This document shows positions 55,499 to 63,891 of a stretch of 64,000 bases of DNA, one piece after another. How positions within the stretch are numbered: the first letter of the stretch is position 1; every line of letters starts with the position of its first letter. Source of the stretch: Burkholderia sp. Ac-20365 (GTDB lineage Bacteria; Pseudomonadota; Gammaproteobacteria; Burkholderiales; Burkholderiaceae); NCBI RefSeq assembly GCF_017104715.1, contig NZ_JAAGPI010000033.1, positions 1-64,000 on the forward strand. Reading direction: 5' to 3'. A program made the position numbers and the translations under genes. A model generated the notes under the pieces. It searched no databases, was not told where the DNA came from, and saw nothing but the letters and a program-made list of their open reading frames with translations.

Positions 55499-56302
55499 TT
55501 ACTCAGCCGGCACGACCGACACCGACGCCTCGCTCGTCAGCATCAGGAAGGTCAGCGTTTCGCGCAGATAGAGGCGCACAGATGAATCCGTGTGGCTCTG
55601 ATAGCCGATCGACACGTCCTGCCCGAGGTGCAGTTCATAGTCGCCGCCGCGCATCGACAGCACACTGCCGCCTTCCAGTGCAGGCGCCCAGATGATCTCC
55701 GTGTTCACGATCCGCTTGATGTGCCCGAGCACCGGATAGCCCTGATCGCTCGCTTCGCCGAGCGCGGTGTACGCGTCGGCGCCGAGCAGCACGGAGTAGG
55801 GACCGTCGACGCCCGCGAGGCGCAGTTGCTGCAGCGCGCCGGCGATCGCATCAGGATAGTCGGCCACATCGGCGGGCAGCGCGATCGACGTATTGGACGA
55901 GCCCTCGCGAATCCCGGTGATGCCCGCCGCCTTGTAGCCGTCGAAAATCGCGCGGTCTTCGGCGTAGGCGAGTTCCTTCGCGGCGTCCTTGGCGGGTTGC
56001 CAGTCCGCGTCGTTCGCGCCGCGTTCGACCGCGTCGATCTGCTCGCGCGACAGCTCGAACGGCACGGTCAGCTGGACGAGCGCCTTCACCTCGGACAGCT
56101 TCGCGCTCACGCCATTGTGCGGCGCGGCGATTGCCGTCTGATGGCCGGTTCCGACACCCGACAGATCGACGCCGCCCGGACCTTTCACATCGACTACGCG
56201 GCGCCCCGCGACCGAGCGCTTGAACGTGCGCGCCACTTCTTCTTCGATCTGCGCCCAGGCTTCGCTGGAGATCGGGGCAAGCTCGCGATGCAGGTTATTC
56301 AT
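55499..56302 (-). CDS. enc: Encapsulin shell protein (family 1)
   Basis: A 267-residue HK97-fold nanocompartment protein. It starts MNNLHRELAPISSEAWAQIE, the canonical N-terminal helix that binds cargo peptides, then RTFKRSVAGRRVVDVKGPGG and, near the end, LGQDVSIGYQSHTDSSVRLYLRETLTFLML. Family 1 shells self-assemble (typically 60 subunits) around an enzyme carrying a C-terminal peptide. The upstream gene encodes exactly such a DyP peroxidase and overlaps the start by eight bases, so both are one operon. A clear AAGGAA site precedes the ATG. Confidence 0.95.
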   Translation of the reverse strand: MNNLHRELAPISSEAWAQIEEEVARTFKRSVAGRRVVDVKGPGGVDLSGVGTGHQTAIAAPHNGVSAKLSEVKALVQLTVPFELSREQIDAVERGANDADWQPAKDAAKELAYAEDRAIFDGYKAAGITGIREGSSNTSIALPADVADYPDAIAGALQQLRLAGVDGPYSVLLGADAYTALGEASDQGYPVLGHIKRIVNTEIIWAPALEGGSVLSMRGGDYELHLGQDVSIGYQSHTDSSVRLYLRETLTFLMLTSEASVSVVPAE

Positions 56303-57371
56303 ATTGGGAAGTTCCTTTCAAAGAGCCAATATTCAGCGAGCCGTCGTGGGCCGGCTCGGCAGGTGCGGGGAGGTTGGCGGGCGTGGCCGGACTTGCTTCG
56401 TCGGCCGGGTCCGCCGCTGGCGGAGTGCGGTCTGCGAGTTCTTCGAGCAGCGTCGCCGACGGTACGAAGAACAGCCCGCCCGTGGCCGCGCGGCTATAGT
56501 CCAGCAGCCGGTCGTAGTTGCCGGGCGGGCGTCCGACGAACATGTTTTCGAGCATCTTTTCGATCGGATCGGGCGAGCGCGCATAGCCGATGAAGAACGT
56601 GCCGAACTCGCCGGAACCCGGGCGCCCGAACGGCATGTTGTCGCGCAGGATCTTCACTTCCTGGCCGTTCTCGACGAGCGTCGTCAGCGAACTGTGCGAC
56701 GAGGTCGGCTTGACGGCTTCGTCCAGCTCGATGTCGGAGAGCTTCGTGCGGCCGATGATGCGCTCCTGCGTTTCGACCGACAGCGCGTTCCAGCCCGTCA
56801 TATCGTGCAGATACTTCTGGACGAGCACGTAGCTGCCCGAGGTGAATTCCGGATCTTCATCGCCGATCATCGTGAAATCGACGGCTTCGCGGCCCTCCGG
56901 ATTTTCGGTGCCGTCGACGAAGCCCACCATGCTGCGCAGGTCGAAATAGCGAAAGCCATGTACTTCGTCGACCACCTGCACGGACTCGCCGAGCCGGGTC
57001 ATCAATTGCGTGGCGAGCTCGAAGCACAGGTCCATCTGATCGGCGCGGATGTGCAGCAGGATGTCGCCGGGCGTCGCGATTGCGCGGCGCTCGCTCGGGC
57101 CGAACTCGCGAAACGGATGAAGCTGCGCGGGGCGGGGCGCGCCGAACAGCGTGTCCCATGCCCCCGAGCCGAAGCCGACTACGCACGACAGGTTGCCGGA
57201 TGGGACGCGCTTGCCAACCGAGCGCACGAGCGCAGCGACGTCGGCGCACCACGCGCGCACGGTGTCGGCGTGCGCGTCGCCTTGAGTCAATGTCGCGACG
57301 ATAAAGATCGCGCTGCGCGTGATGGGGGTGTGGACCGCTTGTGGTTCTGGAATGTCGTTGGCGTTGGGCAT
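56295..57371 (-). CDS. DyP-type heme peroxidase, encapsulin cargo
   Basis: A 358-residue dye-decolorizing peroxidase. The distal motif is GFVDGTENP with Asp153, heme-ligand His lies in PTSSHSSLTTL, and the distal Arg in ILRDNMPFG. After about residue 300 a Pro/Ala-rich linker leads to the cargo peptide DGSLNIGSLKG, the encapsulin-loading signal, near the C-terminus. It is therefore loaded into the shell encoded next. ATG at 57371 begins where DyP homologues do; the frame open to 57491 lacks a good start. No Tat or Sec signal, so a cytoplasmic compartment is expected. Confidence 0.95.
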   Translation of the reverse strand: MPNANDIPEPQAVHTPITRSAIFIVATLTQGDAHADTVRAWCADVAALVRSVGKRVPSGNLSCVVGFGSGAWDTLFGAPRPAQLHPFREFGPSERRAIATPGDILLHIRADQMDLCFELATQLMTRLGESVQVVDEVHGFRYFDLRSMVGFVDGTENPEGREAVDFTMIGDEDPEFTSGSYVLVQKYLHDMTGWNALSVETQERIIGRTKLSDIELDEAVKPTSSHSSLTTLVENGQEVKILRDNMPFGRPGSGEFGTFFIGYARSPDPIEKMLENMFVGRPPGNYDRLLDYSRAATGGLFFVPSATLLEELADRTPPAADPADEASPATPANLPAPAEPAHDGSLNIGSLKGTSQYE

Positions 57372-57716
57372 GGGGCCATGTCCTGTTGAAACGATTGCGG
57401 ATTGCGTCAAGGCGGAAAGAGTGCCGGATAGGAGAGTACCGCGAATATGGGGTTTTTGTCGTATGAGGGCGCGCGCCGGGCGCATGTGCACAGGCGTTCG
57501 CTCATGCCAGCTTGACCTGGCTCACGGTGCGGTACGGCGGCTTTTTGTGCTTTTCAACAAGCCGTGTCGTTGTGAATACGCACGTTGCTGACCGGACTTG
57601 AAGGCGTCATGAAATCGCCATGCGCGCGAGGCCCGCTGAGGCGCGGAGCCTGTTGCACGACAGCAGGCGGCATTGCTTGCAGCTTGCTGTCTGTGCTGTC
57701 GGCGACGGTGCGACGG
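57372..57716. other. Intergenic region, promoter of the DyP-encapsulin operon
   Basis: 345 bases between two minus-strand genes. No gene or clear terminator seen; some GC-rich inverted stretches exist near 57465-57485. The promoter of the DyP-encapsulin operon must lie here, but no good -10/-35 pair was identified. Confidence 0.5.
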
Positions 57717-58250
57717 TCAGCTCCAGTCGTCCATGTCGTGCTTGATCTTATGGCGATTTGCAATGAGCGTGTCGACACTCGGCTCGTTAGTCATCGCACG
57801 CTGGATCGCGAGTTTGGTCGCTTCATAGTTCGTGCGGTACATATCTTTCTTGTCGAGATTCGTATCGGTCGCGCAGCGCGGGTCGATCCATACCAGGCTG
57901 ACGATGCAGATATCGTTTGCCTGATCTTTCGGCAAAATGCCCTCGATCAGGCAATCGACAATCGCATCAGCCGTGGCCGACTGCACGACGCCGCCGAACA
58001 GTTCGATGGTCGCCATGTCGCGCAGTGTCACCTTGGGCACGATCATCGTCGCGGGCCGTACCATCTGATTACATGCGCGAATCGCGAACATCGCCGTGTG
58101 GCCCTTGCTCTGCGCCATCAGGTTCGCGAATGCGTGCCCGACAGGACCGTCGACGCGACCAATCAGGATTTCAGGCATGGCGTCCGTCGCCTGACCGGGC
58201 GCTGCAAAAACGGTCGCCTCGCCGGCACGGAATGTCAGATCGATGCTCAT
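57717..58250 (-). CDS. Formaldehyde-activating-enzyme (Fae)-like protein
   Basis: A 177-residue protein of the Fae family. Recognisable blocks: EILIGRVDGPVGHAFANLMA, RPATMIVPKVTLRDMATIELFGG, AIVDCLIEGILPKDQANDICIVSLVW and NYEATKLAIQRAM. Fae joins formaldehyde to tetrahydromethanopterin. However, the His of true Fae (in the IAHIDLLIG segment, proposed catalytic) is Met here (DAMPEILIG), so activity may be lost or changed. GAGG precedes the ATG at 58250. It stands near formate dehydrogenase and the DyP-encapsulin pair; no other methanopterin-pathway gene is in the window. Confidence 0.85.
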   Translation of the reverse strand: MSIDLTFRAGEATVFAAPGQATDAMPEILIGRVDGPVGHAFANLMAQSKGHTAMFAIRACNQMVRPATMIVPKVTLRDMATIELFGGVVQSATADAIVDCLIEGILPKDQANDICIVSLVWIDPRCATDTNLDKKDMYRTNYEATKLAIQRAMTNEPSVDTLIANRHKIKHDMDDWS

Positions 58251-58397
58251 CTACGGCCTCCTTGTCGAATGGTATGTCGCAGCTTCGCCGTGATCGCGCA
58301 AAAGAAGCATCGTGCGATCGTGGTTTGATGATAGCGTTACGTCGGTTCAATCATAGTAGATGGCGGGCGCGTTTCCTGATTCGATAAGGACAAACAG

Positions 58398-58862
58398 TTG
58401 AAGGTGATATTCGCAGGCACAACGCACAGCGACGCAGAGGCACTGGTTCGCATCCGTATCGAAGCCATGCGAGAAAGTCTTGAGCGTATCGGGCGCTTCG
58501 ATGCCCAACGGGCGAGAGACCGCTTTCTATCGTCGTTCGATCCCGCGTTCTGCAGGTTAATCATGGTCGACGACGAACGGGTGGGCTTCGTTCAGGCAAA
58601 ACCCGATGGAAGTTATCTGGTGCTCGAGCATCTGTACATTGCTCCCGAACACCAGGGAAAAGGAATCGGTTCGGCTGTGCTTGAAGTGATTTTTTTCGAC
58701 GCTGATTCGCAATCCCTTTCAGTCAAGGTTGGCGCACTTCGCAATAGCGATTCAAATGATTTTTATCAGCGGCACGGCTTTCTGAAGACTGAGGAAGCGG
58801 AGTGGGATATTTACTATGTCAGAGTTCCACAGCATGCCGATTCACCTGTCGACGGCAAATAA
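58398..58862 (+). CDS. GNAT-family N-acetyltransferase
   Basis: A 154-residue GNAT acetyltransferase. The acetyl-CoA binding motif is LYIAPEHQGKGIGSAVL (QGKGIG), followed by SVKVGALRNSDSNDFYQRHGF. TTG at 58398 is the best start, with AAGGA seven bases upstream; no ATG lies nearby in frame. The base composition is less GC-rich than neighbouring genes (runs of T, AAT codons), which may mark recent acquisition. Substrate unknown. Confidence 0.85.
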   Translation: MKVIFAGTTHSDAEALVRIRIEAMRESLERIGRFDAQRARDRFLSSFDPAFCRLIMVDDERVGFVQAKPDGSYLVLEHLYIAPEHQGKGIGSAVLEVIFFDADSQSLSVKVGALRNSDSNDFYQRHGFLKTEEAEWDIYYVRVPQHADSPVDGK

Positions 58863-58944
58863 CAATCACCGGTGAAAAGTGCCGTTGAGCCTTAAACCTT
58901 CGGGCAGCGCCTGATCAGTTCATTCATTCTGCTGGCTGCGGCGC

Positions 58945-60114
58945 CTACTTACCGGCCCCACTCGAGTTCACCGCCTTCGCCGTCACCAGACGCGCGCAAC
59001 ATGGAACAAGGCAGAGCAGGGCGGCCAGCAACCAGAACGCACCCGGCAGTCCAACGCCTTTGGCGACGAAGCCCACACCCGCCGGGCCGACGAGATTACC
59101 CGCATAACCCGTCGTCGTGATAGCCACCACAGCAAGCGAAGCGGGCATTGCGCGCTGTGAGCCCGCCTGACGGAACAGCACGGGCACCACATTCGACGCG
59201 CCCAGGCCGATCAGCAGAAAACCCGCCATCGCGAGCACGGCGCCCGGTGCAGTGAGCAGCAGCACGAAGCCCGCCGTCGCAATCCATCCACCCCAGAAGA
59301 TCATCGACCGGTCGCCGATGCGCGCAGTGACGGCATCGCCCCCTAGACGGCCCGCCGTCATTGCAATCGAGAAAACCATATAACCCAGCCCGCCCTGCGT
59401 GGCGGCGACGAGACCCGCGCCCGTGATCAGCAGTGCGCTCCAGTCGAGCAGCGCGCCTTCGACGAGGAAGGTGATCGCGGTGAGGCCCGCCAGCACCAGC
59501 ACGATGCCGCGCGGCGCGACGAACAGCGGTCCGTCTTTCGCCTCGGCCGTTTCGATCAGGCGGGAGCGCGCAGCCACGATCGTCACGAGCATCAGCGCCG
59601 CGCACAGCAATGTGCTCTCGAACGGGCCGATATGCATCGACAGGAGAAAGGTCATCAACATCGACCCGGCAAACCCGCCGACGCTGAAAAGCGCATGAAA
59701 CCCGGACATCAACGGCCGAGCTTCGAGCCGCTCGACTTCGACTGCGTGGATGTTCATCGCGACGTCGAGCGAACCGAGCGACGCGCCAAACGCGAGCAAT
59801 GCGGCGCCAAGCGTCAGCGGCGTGCTGGCGAGAGTCAGCAGCGGCAGGACCACGACGAGTCCGAGTCCGCCTGCGACGATGATCGGCTTGCTGCCGTATC
59901 GCGCGCTGAGCGCACCCGTGATCACCATCGCGATCACGGATCCGAGCCCGATACACAGCAACAGCATGCCGAGCACGCCGTCATCGACGCCGAGCCGCTG
60001 TTTCGCGAACGGCACGAGCGGTGCCCAGCACGCCACGCCGAATCCGGCTACAAGGAAGGCGAGACGGGTAGCGAGGGCGGCCGCCCCTTGAGAGGTCATG
60101 GTCACGGAGTTCAT
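58945..60114 (-). CDS. MFS transporter (YbjJ-like)
   Basis: A 389-residue major-facilitator protein with about twelve hydrophobic segments. LAFLVAGFGVACWAPLVPFA and MVITGALSARYGSKPII (loop 2-3) resemble the YbjJ/FucP-side sugar-type group. A second in-frame ATG at 60099 is a possible start. The DeoR-type gene ends 18 bases upstream on the same strand, so the two form an operon; sugar or sugar-derivative transport is likely, by analogy. Confidence 0.88.
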   Translation of the reverse strand: MNSVTMTSQGAAALATRLAFLVAGFGVACWAPLVPFAKQRLGVDDGVLGMLLLCIGLGSVIAMVITGALSARYGSKPIIVAGGLGLVVVLPLLTLASTPLTLGAALLAFGASLGSLDVAMNIHAVEVERLEARPLMSGFHALFSVGGFAGSMLMTFLLSMHIGPFESTLLCAALMLVTIVAARSRLIETAEAKDGPLFVAPRGIVLVLAGLTAITFLVEGALLDWSALLITGAGLVAATQGGLGYMVFSIAMTAGRLGGDAVTARIGDRSMIFWGGWIATAGFVLLLTAPGAVLAMAGFLLIGLGASNVVPVLFRQAGSQRAMPASLAVVAITTTGYAGNLVGPAGVGFVAKGVGLPGAFWLLAALLCLVPCCARLVTAKAVNSSGAGK

Positions 60115-60132
60115 GAAATATCGGCTATACGC

Positions 60133-60915
60133 TCACAGGCTGGCAGGAGGGTCGGCCTTTACAACCGTCGGGCCGGATCTGGACAAGGCCGTACGCTCCG
60201 CGCGCGGCAGGTCGTGTTCGACGATCACGCATTCAATCGTTTTGAACGTGGCGACGCGATGCGGTGCGCGGGCGTCGAGCTTGTCGGTGAGCGCGAGCAC
60301 CACGCTGTGTTCGCTCGCCGCGAGCACGGCGCGTTTGAACGTTGCGTCCGCCAGCCCGAAAGCGCTGATGCCGTTCTTCGTCGAGATCGCGCACGACCCA
60401 ATGAAGCAACGGTCGATATTCAGTTGGGTGGCTTGCTCCAGAGCGCTCGCGTCGACACATCCACCAACAGCCGGATCGACCGATCCGCCGATCATGATGA
60501 GTTGCAGATCGGACCGGCGCAGCACGGCCGCCGCGATATCGATCGAATTCGTCGCGACGGTGAGTTCGCTTTCCTCGGGCAATACGTCGACTAGCGCGAG
60601 ATTGGTGCTGCCGCTATCGAGAAACAACAGTTCTCCGGGCTGAATCAGCGGCACCGCTGCACGGGCCAGTGCCGACTTTCGCTCGCGCGCGAAGTCCATG
60701 CGGGCTGACATGGGTGTAGAGGCGGGCGTCAGCGGCAAAGCGCCGCCGTAGACCCTGCGGCAACGGCCTTCCGCAGCCAGCGCACGGAGGTCGCGGCGGA
60801 CGGCGTCTTCGGAAACATTGAATTCGATAGCGAGCGCGGCCGCGACAACTGACTGGCCTTGCGCGAGCCGGTTCGCGATTTCGTCGCGACGGGCGAGCGG
60901 GATGTCTTCATTCAT
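60133..60915 (-). CDS. DeoR-family transcriptional regulator
   Basis: A 260-residue DeoR/GlpR-type repressor. N-terminal HTH: IANRLAQGQSVVAAALAIEF, then SEDAVRRDLRALAAEGRCRRVYGGAL; the sugar-phosphate-binding domain starts near 80 (FLDSGSTNLALVDVLPE; MIGGSVDPAVGGCVD). The ATG at 60915 is chosen over 60957 because the latter would include the operator-like GTGCAC repeats. First gene of the MFS operon, probably autoregulated. Confidence 0.9.
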   Translation of the reverse strand: MNEDIPLARRDEIANRLAQGQSVVAAALAIEFNVSEDAVRRDLRALAAEGRCRRVYGGALPLTPASTPMSARMDFARERKSALARAAVPLIQPGELLFLDSGSTNLALVDVLPEESELTVATNSIDIAAAVLRRSDLQLIMIGGSVDPAVGGCVDASALEQATQLNIDRCFIGSCAISTKNGISAFGLADATFKRAVLAASEHSVVLALTDKLDARAPHRVATFKTIECVIVEHDLPRAERTALSRSGPTVVKADPPASL

Positions 60916-60929
60916 TCGCGCATGGTATC

Positions 60930-60967
60930 GTGCACGAACAAGAATGTAAACGTGCACAAACGTGCAC
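60930..60967. promoter_or_regulatory. Triple GTGCAC motif, putative DeoR operator
   Basis: The palindromic hexamer GTGCAC occurs three times (60930-60935, 60952-60957, 60962-60967), in contexts TCGTGCAC and ACGTGCAC, right before the DeoR start. Clustered repeats are typical of DeoR-family operators. Confidence 0.55.
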
Positions 60968-60985
60968 GATGAAATCCGGCGACGA

Positions 60986-61012
60986 CACGAAGCCGGCGGT
61001 GCCGGCTTCGTG
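60986..61012 (-). terminator. Strong stem-loop behind the glycosidase gene
   Basis: CACGAAGCCGGC (60986-60997) pairs perfectly over 12 bp with GCCGGCTTCGTG (61001-61012) across a GGT loop, 14 bases past the glycosidase stop. No long T tract. Confidence 0.6.
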
Positions 61013-61026
61013 CAGATCGAGCAGGA

Positions 61027-63312
61027 TCAGTTCGACGTCACAAGCGGACTGGACGGCACGATGCGCACTGCGGCGGGACTCTGAACCAGCGGATTCCACC
61101 ACGACAGGTGCATGTTTGCGGGCCCTGTGCCATGCACGTATTCAACCTTGATCGACGTCGGCTGCTTCGCGTTCAACCATGCGAGGCCGCTCGCCGTCGA
61201 GCGCGTCGACGTCTTCTTGTTGATGATCTCAACGCCGTTGATCCACAGGCGCGCCACGTTATCGCTGTTGACCGAGAACGTGTACATACCCGGCGTGGAT
61301 GCTTCGATCGCGCCCGTCCAGCGGATGCCATAGTTCGTTGCATTGATACCGGCCGACGCATCCGGCGAATCGGTGCCGCGCTCCGTGTTCAGGTCGAAAT
61401 CGACCAGTGGCGTAATCGACGTCTTAATGGGTGCGCTGCTAAAGGTCGGATCGTTGTAGTACGCGACGTTCAGCACGGGCAGTTTCACATCGAAGCCGCC
61501 TGTGAGGGCCTGCACTTCGGTTGTCTGCCACGGATGGCCATCCGGGTAGACCGTGCCCTGGAACGGCGTTGCGGGTTCTACGGTGGCGGGCGCGCTGGGC
61601 GTCTGGCCCCAGTGGAAGCGCGTGTTGGTACGTCCGATCATCAACTCCCAGATGATGAAGCCGGTGCTGCCGCCATAGTTCGACACGATGCCCGGCATCG
61701 TCTGACCCGCTGTGCCCGTGAAGCCGCGCTGCAGCGTCTCCGAGTTCAGTGCGCTGACATAGCTGCCGTTGACAGGGCCCGTGTACGGATTGCCATACGG
61801 ATGGAACGCGTAGAAGTCAGAGAAGTACGTGCCTTCGTCTTCCTGCACCTGCGGCGAATTGATCGGCTGCGACGCGCCGGCATTGAGGATCGCGATACGT
61901 GCGTCGTTCATCAGCACCGCGCGCGTTTCCTGCAGTGCGCCGTTGCCGCTGCAACCCGGCTCGTTCATCGGTTCCCAGAAGATGATGCGTGTGTCATTGC
62001 GGTGTGGCGCGACGAAATCGGTGATGTAGTTCGCGAGGCTCGCCTTGTACGTCACAGCAGCGTTCGATGCCGTGGGCTGGAAGTACGCCTGCTCGATCGG
62101 CGTGCCGGGCGACTGCACCCACTGGCTGTTGTGCACGCCCCAGACAGGCGCCGGCTGCGGTCCGAATTGCGGCGTCGGGTTCCAGCAGTCGTCATAGAAG
62201 ATCGGGGATACCTTGATGCCATGCCGTGACGCGATTTCCAGCAGGTTTTCGAACTTGCTGAGAAATGCGACCCGGTCATTGGCCCACACGAGGTAATGCA
62301 GATACACGGCGATCGTGTTGATGCCGTAGGTCTGCGCGTATGTCAGCTCGCGGTTGACGATCTGCGGATCGTAGTTCTCCCAGAAGTCGATCGCGTTGAC
62401 CGCCGTCGACGGCGTATAGACCATGCCGACCACTTTCGAGAAGTCGAATGTCGGCGACTTCACGGCCGGATAGGTCTTGATCGTGATGTTGCTGAATGTC
62501 GCGCCGACGCCAAAGCGCCGCACGCCGAAGCTGCCGTTCGCAAACACGGCGGGCAGGGCGTTGGTCGCATCGTTCGCGCTGATGACGCGCTGCTGGTCGA
62601 GATCGACGGTGATGGCTGTGCCGCTTGTCGTCACCTTCAGATGGTGCGTGCTGCCGCCCGTGATGGTGCTGTTCGGGTACTGGATGAACTGCGTCCAGTT
62701 GTTGTTCTGACGACCGACGACCAGCGTGTGCGTACCCGTGTCGAGACCGATGTAATAACCAGTCAGGCTGTCGGGGCCGCCCGCTGTCGGATTCGTGGTG
62801 CGCACGACGAACCCTGCGTTGGCCGCGCCTGCACCCACCGGGTCGCTGACCGTGACGTCGGCTTCGTAAGACGCGGTTGCGTAGGTGCTGCCGAGCGCGA
62901 CGGCCTTGTCGCCGGCACCGGTGCCGTTGGTCGCGGGTGCGGGAATCGTGATGCTCGAAGCGGTCGCCCCCGGCGTCCAGCCTTGCGTCGAGCCGGGCGC
63001 GAGATAGCTGGTGAAGTCGCCGAAGCTGAGCGTGGTCGTGGATAGTGCGGCGGGTGGCGCGGGTGGTGTGTACGGCGTGAGATGTTGATTGGGATCGCTG
63101 ATGACGACGGCGGGTGTCGTGGTCCGCATGCCTAGTGGCGTCGATCCGGCCAGCTTGAATTCGTTCTGGATCGCCGCCGCCGAAGCCGCCGACGCCGCAT
63201 TGGCGACGGGCGTTTGCGCGTCAGCTACCGCCGCGGGGTTCGATGAATCGCTGTTTCCTCCACACGCGGTCAGAACGACCGCGGTTGCCGCAAACACGAT
63301 GAAGTTGCGCAC
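61027..63312 (-). CDS. Secreted multidomain glycoside hydrolase lipoprotein with PA14 domain
   Basis: A 761-residue lipoprotein: lipobox VLTACGG (Cys17), a Ser/Ala/Thr-rich linker, then three parts. Residues about 95-290 are a jelly-roll (LamG/3-keto-disaccharide-hydrolase-like; SYEADVTVSDPVGAGAANAGF, TYPAVKSP end). Residues about 300-600 are a TIM-barrel glycosidase: GMVYTPSTAVNAIDFWENYDP, TRIIFWEPMNEPGC (acid/base Glu) and TGFIIWELMIG (probable nucleophile Glu), clan GH-A-like. Residues about 640-755 are a PA14 domain (GIRWTGAIEASTPGMYTFSV, SDNVARLWING) that often binds glycans. It probably degrades an extracellular polysaccharide; target and GH family number are unclear. Confidence 0.85.
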   Translation of the reverse strand: MRNFIVFAATAVVLTACGGNSDSSNPAAVADAQTPVANAASAASAAAIQNEFKLAGSTPLGMRTTTPAVVISDPNQHLTPYTPPAPPAALSTTTLSFGDFTSYLAPGSTQGWTPGATASSITIPAPATNGTGAGDKAVALGSTYATASYEADVTVSDPVGAGAANAGFVVRTTNPTAGGPDSLTGYYIGLDTGTHTLVVGRQNNNWTQFIQYPNSTITGGSTHHLKVTTSGTAITVDLDQQRVISANDATNALPAVFANGSFGVRRFGVGATFSNITIKTYPAVKSPTFDFSKVVGMVYTPSTAVNAIDFWENYDPQIVNRELTYAQTYGINTIAVYLHYLVWANDRVAFLSKFENLLEIASRHGIKVSPIFYDDCWNPTPQFGPQPAPVWGVHNSQWVQSPGTPIEQAYFQPTASNAAVTYKASLANYITDFVAPHRNDTRIIFWEPMNEPGCSGNGALQETRAVLMNDARIAILNAGASQPINSPQVQEDEGTYFSDFYAFHPYGNPYTGPVNGSYVSALNSETLQRGFTGTAGQTMPGIVSNYGGSTGFIIWELMIGRTNTRFHWGQTPSAPATVEPATPFQGTVYPDGHPWQTTEVQALTGGFDVKLPVLNVAYYNDPTFSSAPIKTSITPLVDFDLNTERGTDSPDASAGINATNYGIRWTGAIEASTPGMYTFSVNSDNVARLWINGVEIINKKTSTRSTASGLAWLNAKQPTSIKVEYVHGTGPANMHLSWWNPLVQSPAAVRIVPSSPLVTSN

Positions 63313-63682
63313 CTGTCTCTCCTGAATCCCCGAGGTTATAGAAGGTCAAGATTATTATTAATTTATTCAGCATGACTTCGTCCTCGCCGGATCCAGGCGA
63401 TCCCGTTCGCTACGTAAGCTGCGGCAGGAATGAGTGGGATTAATAATATTATTAGTCATCGATTTCTGTATCAGGAGTTACCCTGAACGTTGCTGTCGAT
63501 GATGCGGACGGTTGGAGGCACCGGTAGAACGACGATCTGGGACGGCGAGATGCGTCGCAAGGTCGCAGATGGGGAAGGTAGAGGAGGTTGCGCGCGCGGC
63601 CGGACGCACATCAGACGGCCTGCGCTTGTTCAATAGGGACGACTTGCGTTACCGAAAACGGTGTCAGTTCGTGCGTTTTATT

Positions 63683-63710
63683 TTGCGACGCAGCATAAAA
63701 AGTGTACTAT
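63683..63710 (+). promoter_or_regulatory. Promoter of the 45-codon gene
   Basis: TTGCGA at 63683-63688 and TACTAT at 63705-63710 are 16 bases apart, a good sigma-70-type pair. Transcription would start just before the leader hairpin. Confidence 0.65.
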
Positions 63711-63736
63711 AGGGTTAATACCTAGGAAGTAACCCT
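63711..63736 (+). promoter_or_regulatory. Leader hairpin or operator before the small gene
   Basis: AGGGTTA (63711-63717) pairs perfectly with TAACCCT (63730-63736) around 12 bases. It begins right after the -10 box and ends four bases before the GGAG ribosome site (63741-63744), so as RNA it could limit ribosome access; as DNA it could be an operator. Confidence 0.55.
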
Positions 63737-63750
63737 TAATGGAGTTTTCA

Positions 63751-63888
63751 ATGAACTACGCTACTGCTACCTCGACGGCTACCAAAGGCAACTTCTTCGC
63801 ACGCGTGCGTGAATTTTTCGTTGACGCCTGGCGCACTCACCTCGAAGTGTGCGAAATCATCGCTGAGTCGCATCGTCGTCCGCGCTAA
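63751..63888 (+). CDS. 45-residue small protein, function unknown
   Basis: ATG at 63751, seven bases after GGAG, TAA at 63886-63888. The protein starts MNYATATSTATKGNFFARVR and continues with an amphipathic stretch EFFVDAWRTHLEVCEIIAES before a basic end HRRPR. One Cys, no membrane segment. Codons are the C/G-ending set of expressed genes, and promoter, ribosome site and a trailing stem-loop are all present, which supports a real gene. No family recognised. It could be a regulatory or toxin-like peptide, but nothing shows this. Confidence 0.75.
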   Translation: MNYATATSTATKGNFFARVREFFVDAWRTHLEVCEIIAESHRRPR

Positions 63889-63891
63889 GAC

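Larger units (their letters stand above)
63313..63750. other. Intergenic region with AT-rich islands and a promoter
   Basis: 438 bases between divergent genes. Two AT-rich patches (63345-63370 and 63438-63456, the second a perfect 14-bp palindrome TAATAATATTATTA at 63441-63454) stand out from the GC-rich background. The right end has the promoter and leader hairpin of the small gene. No other gene seen. Confidence 0.6.

Noticed and set aside
57465..57560. GC-rich stretches before the DyP gene as a terminator or RNA
   Set aside because: Stems are short and imperfect and no T tract follows; not enough to call.
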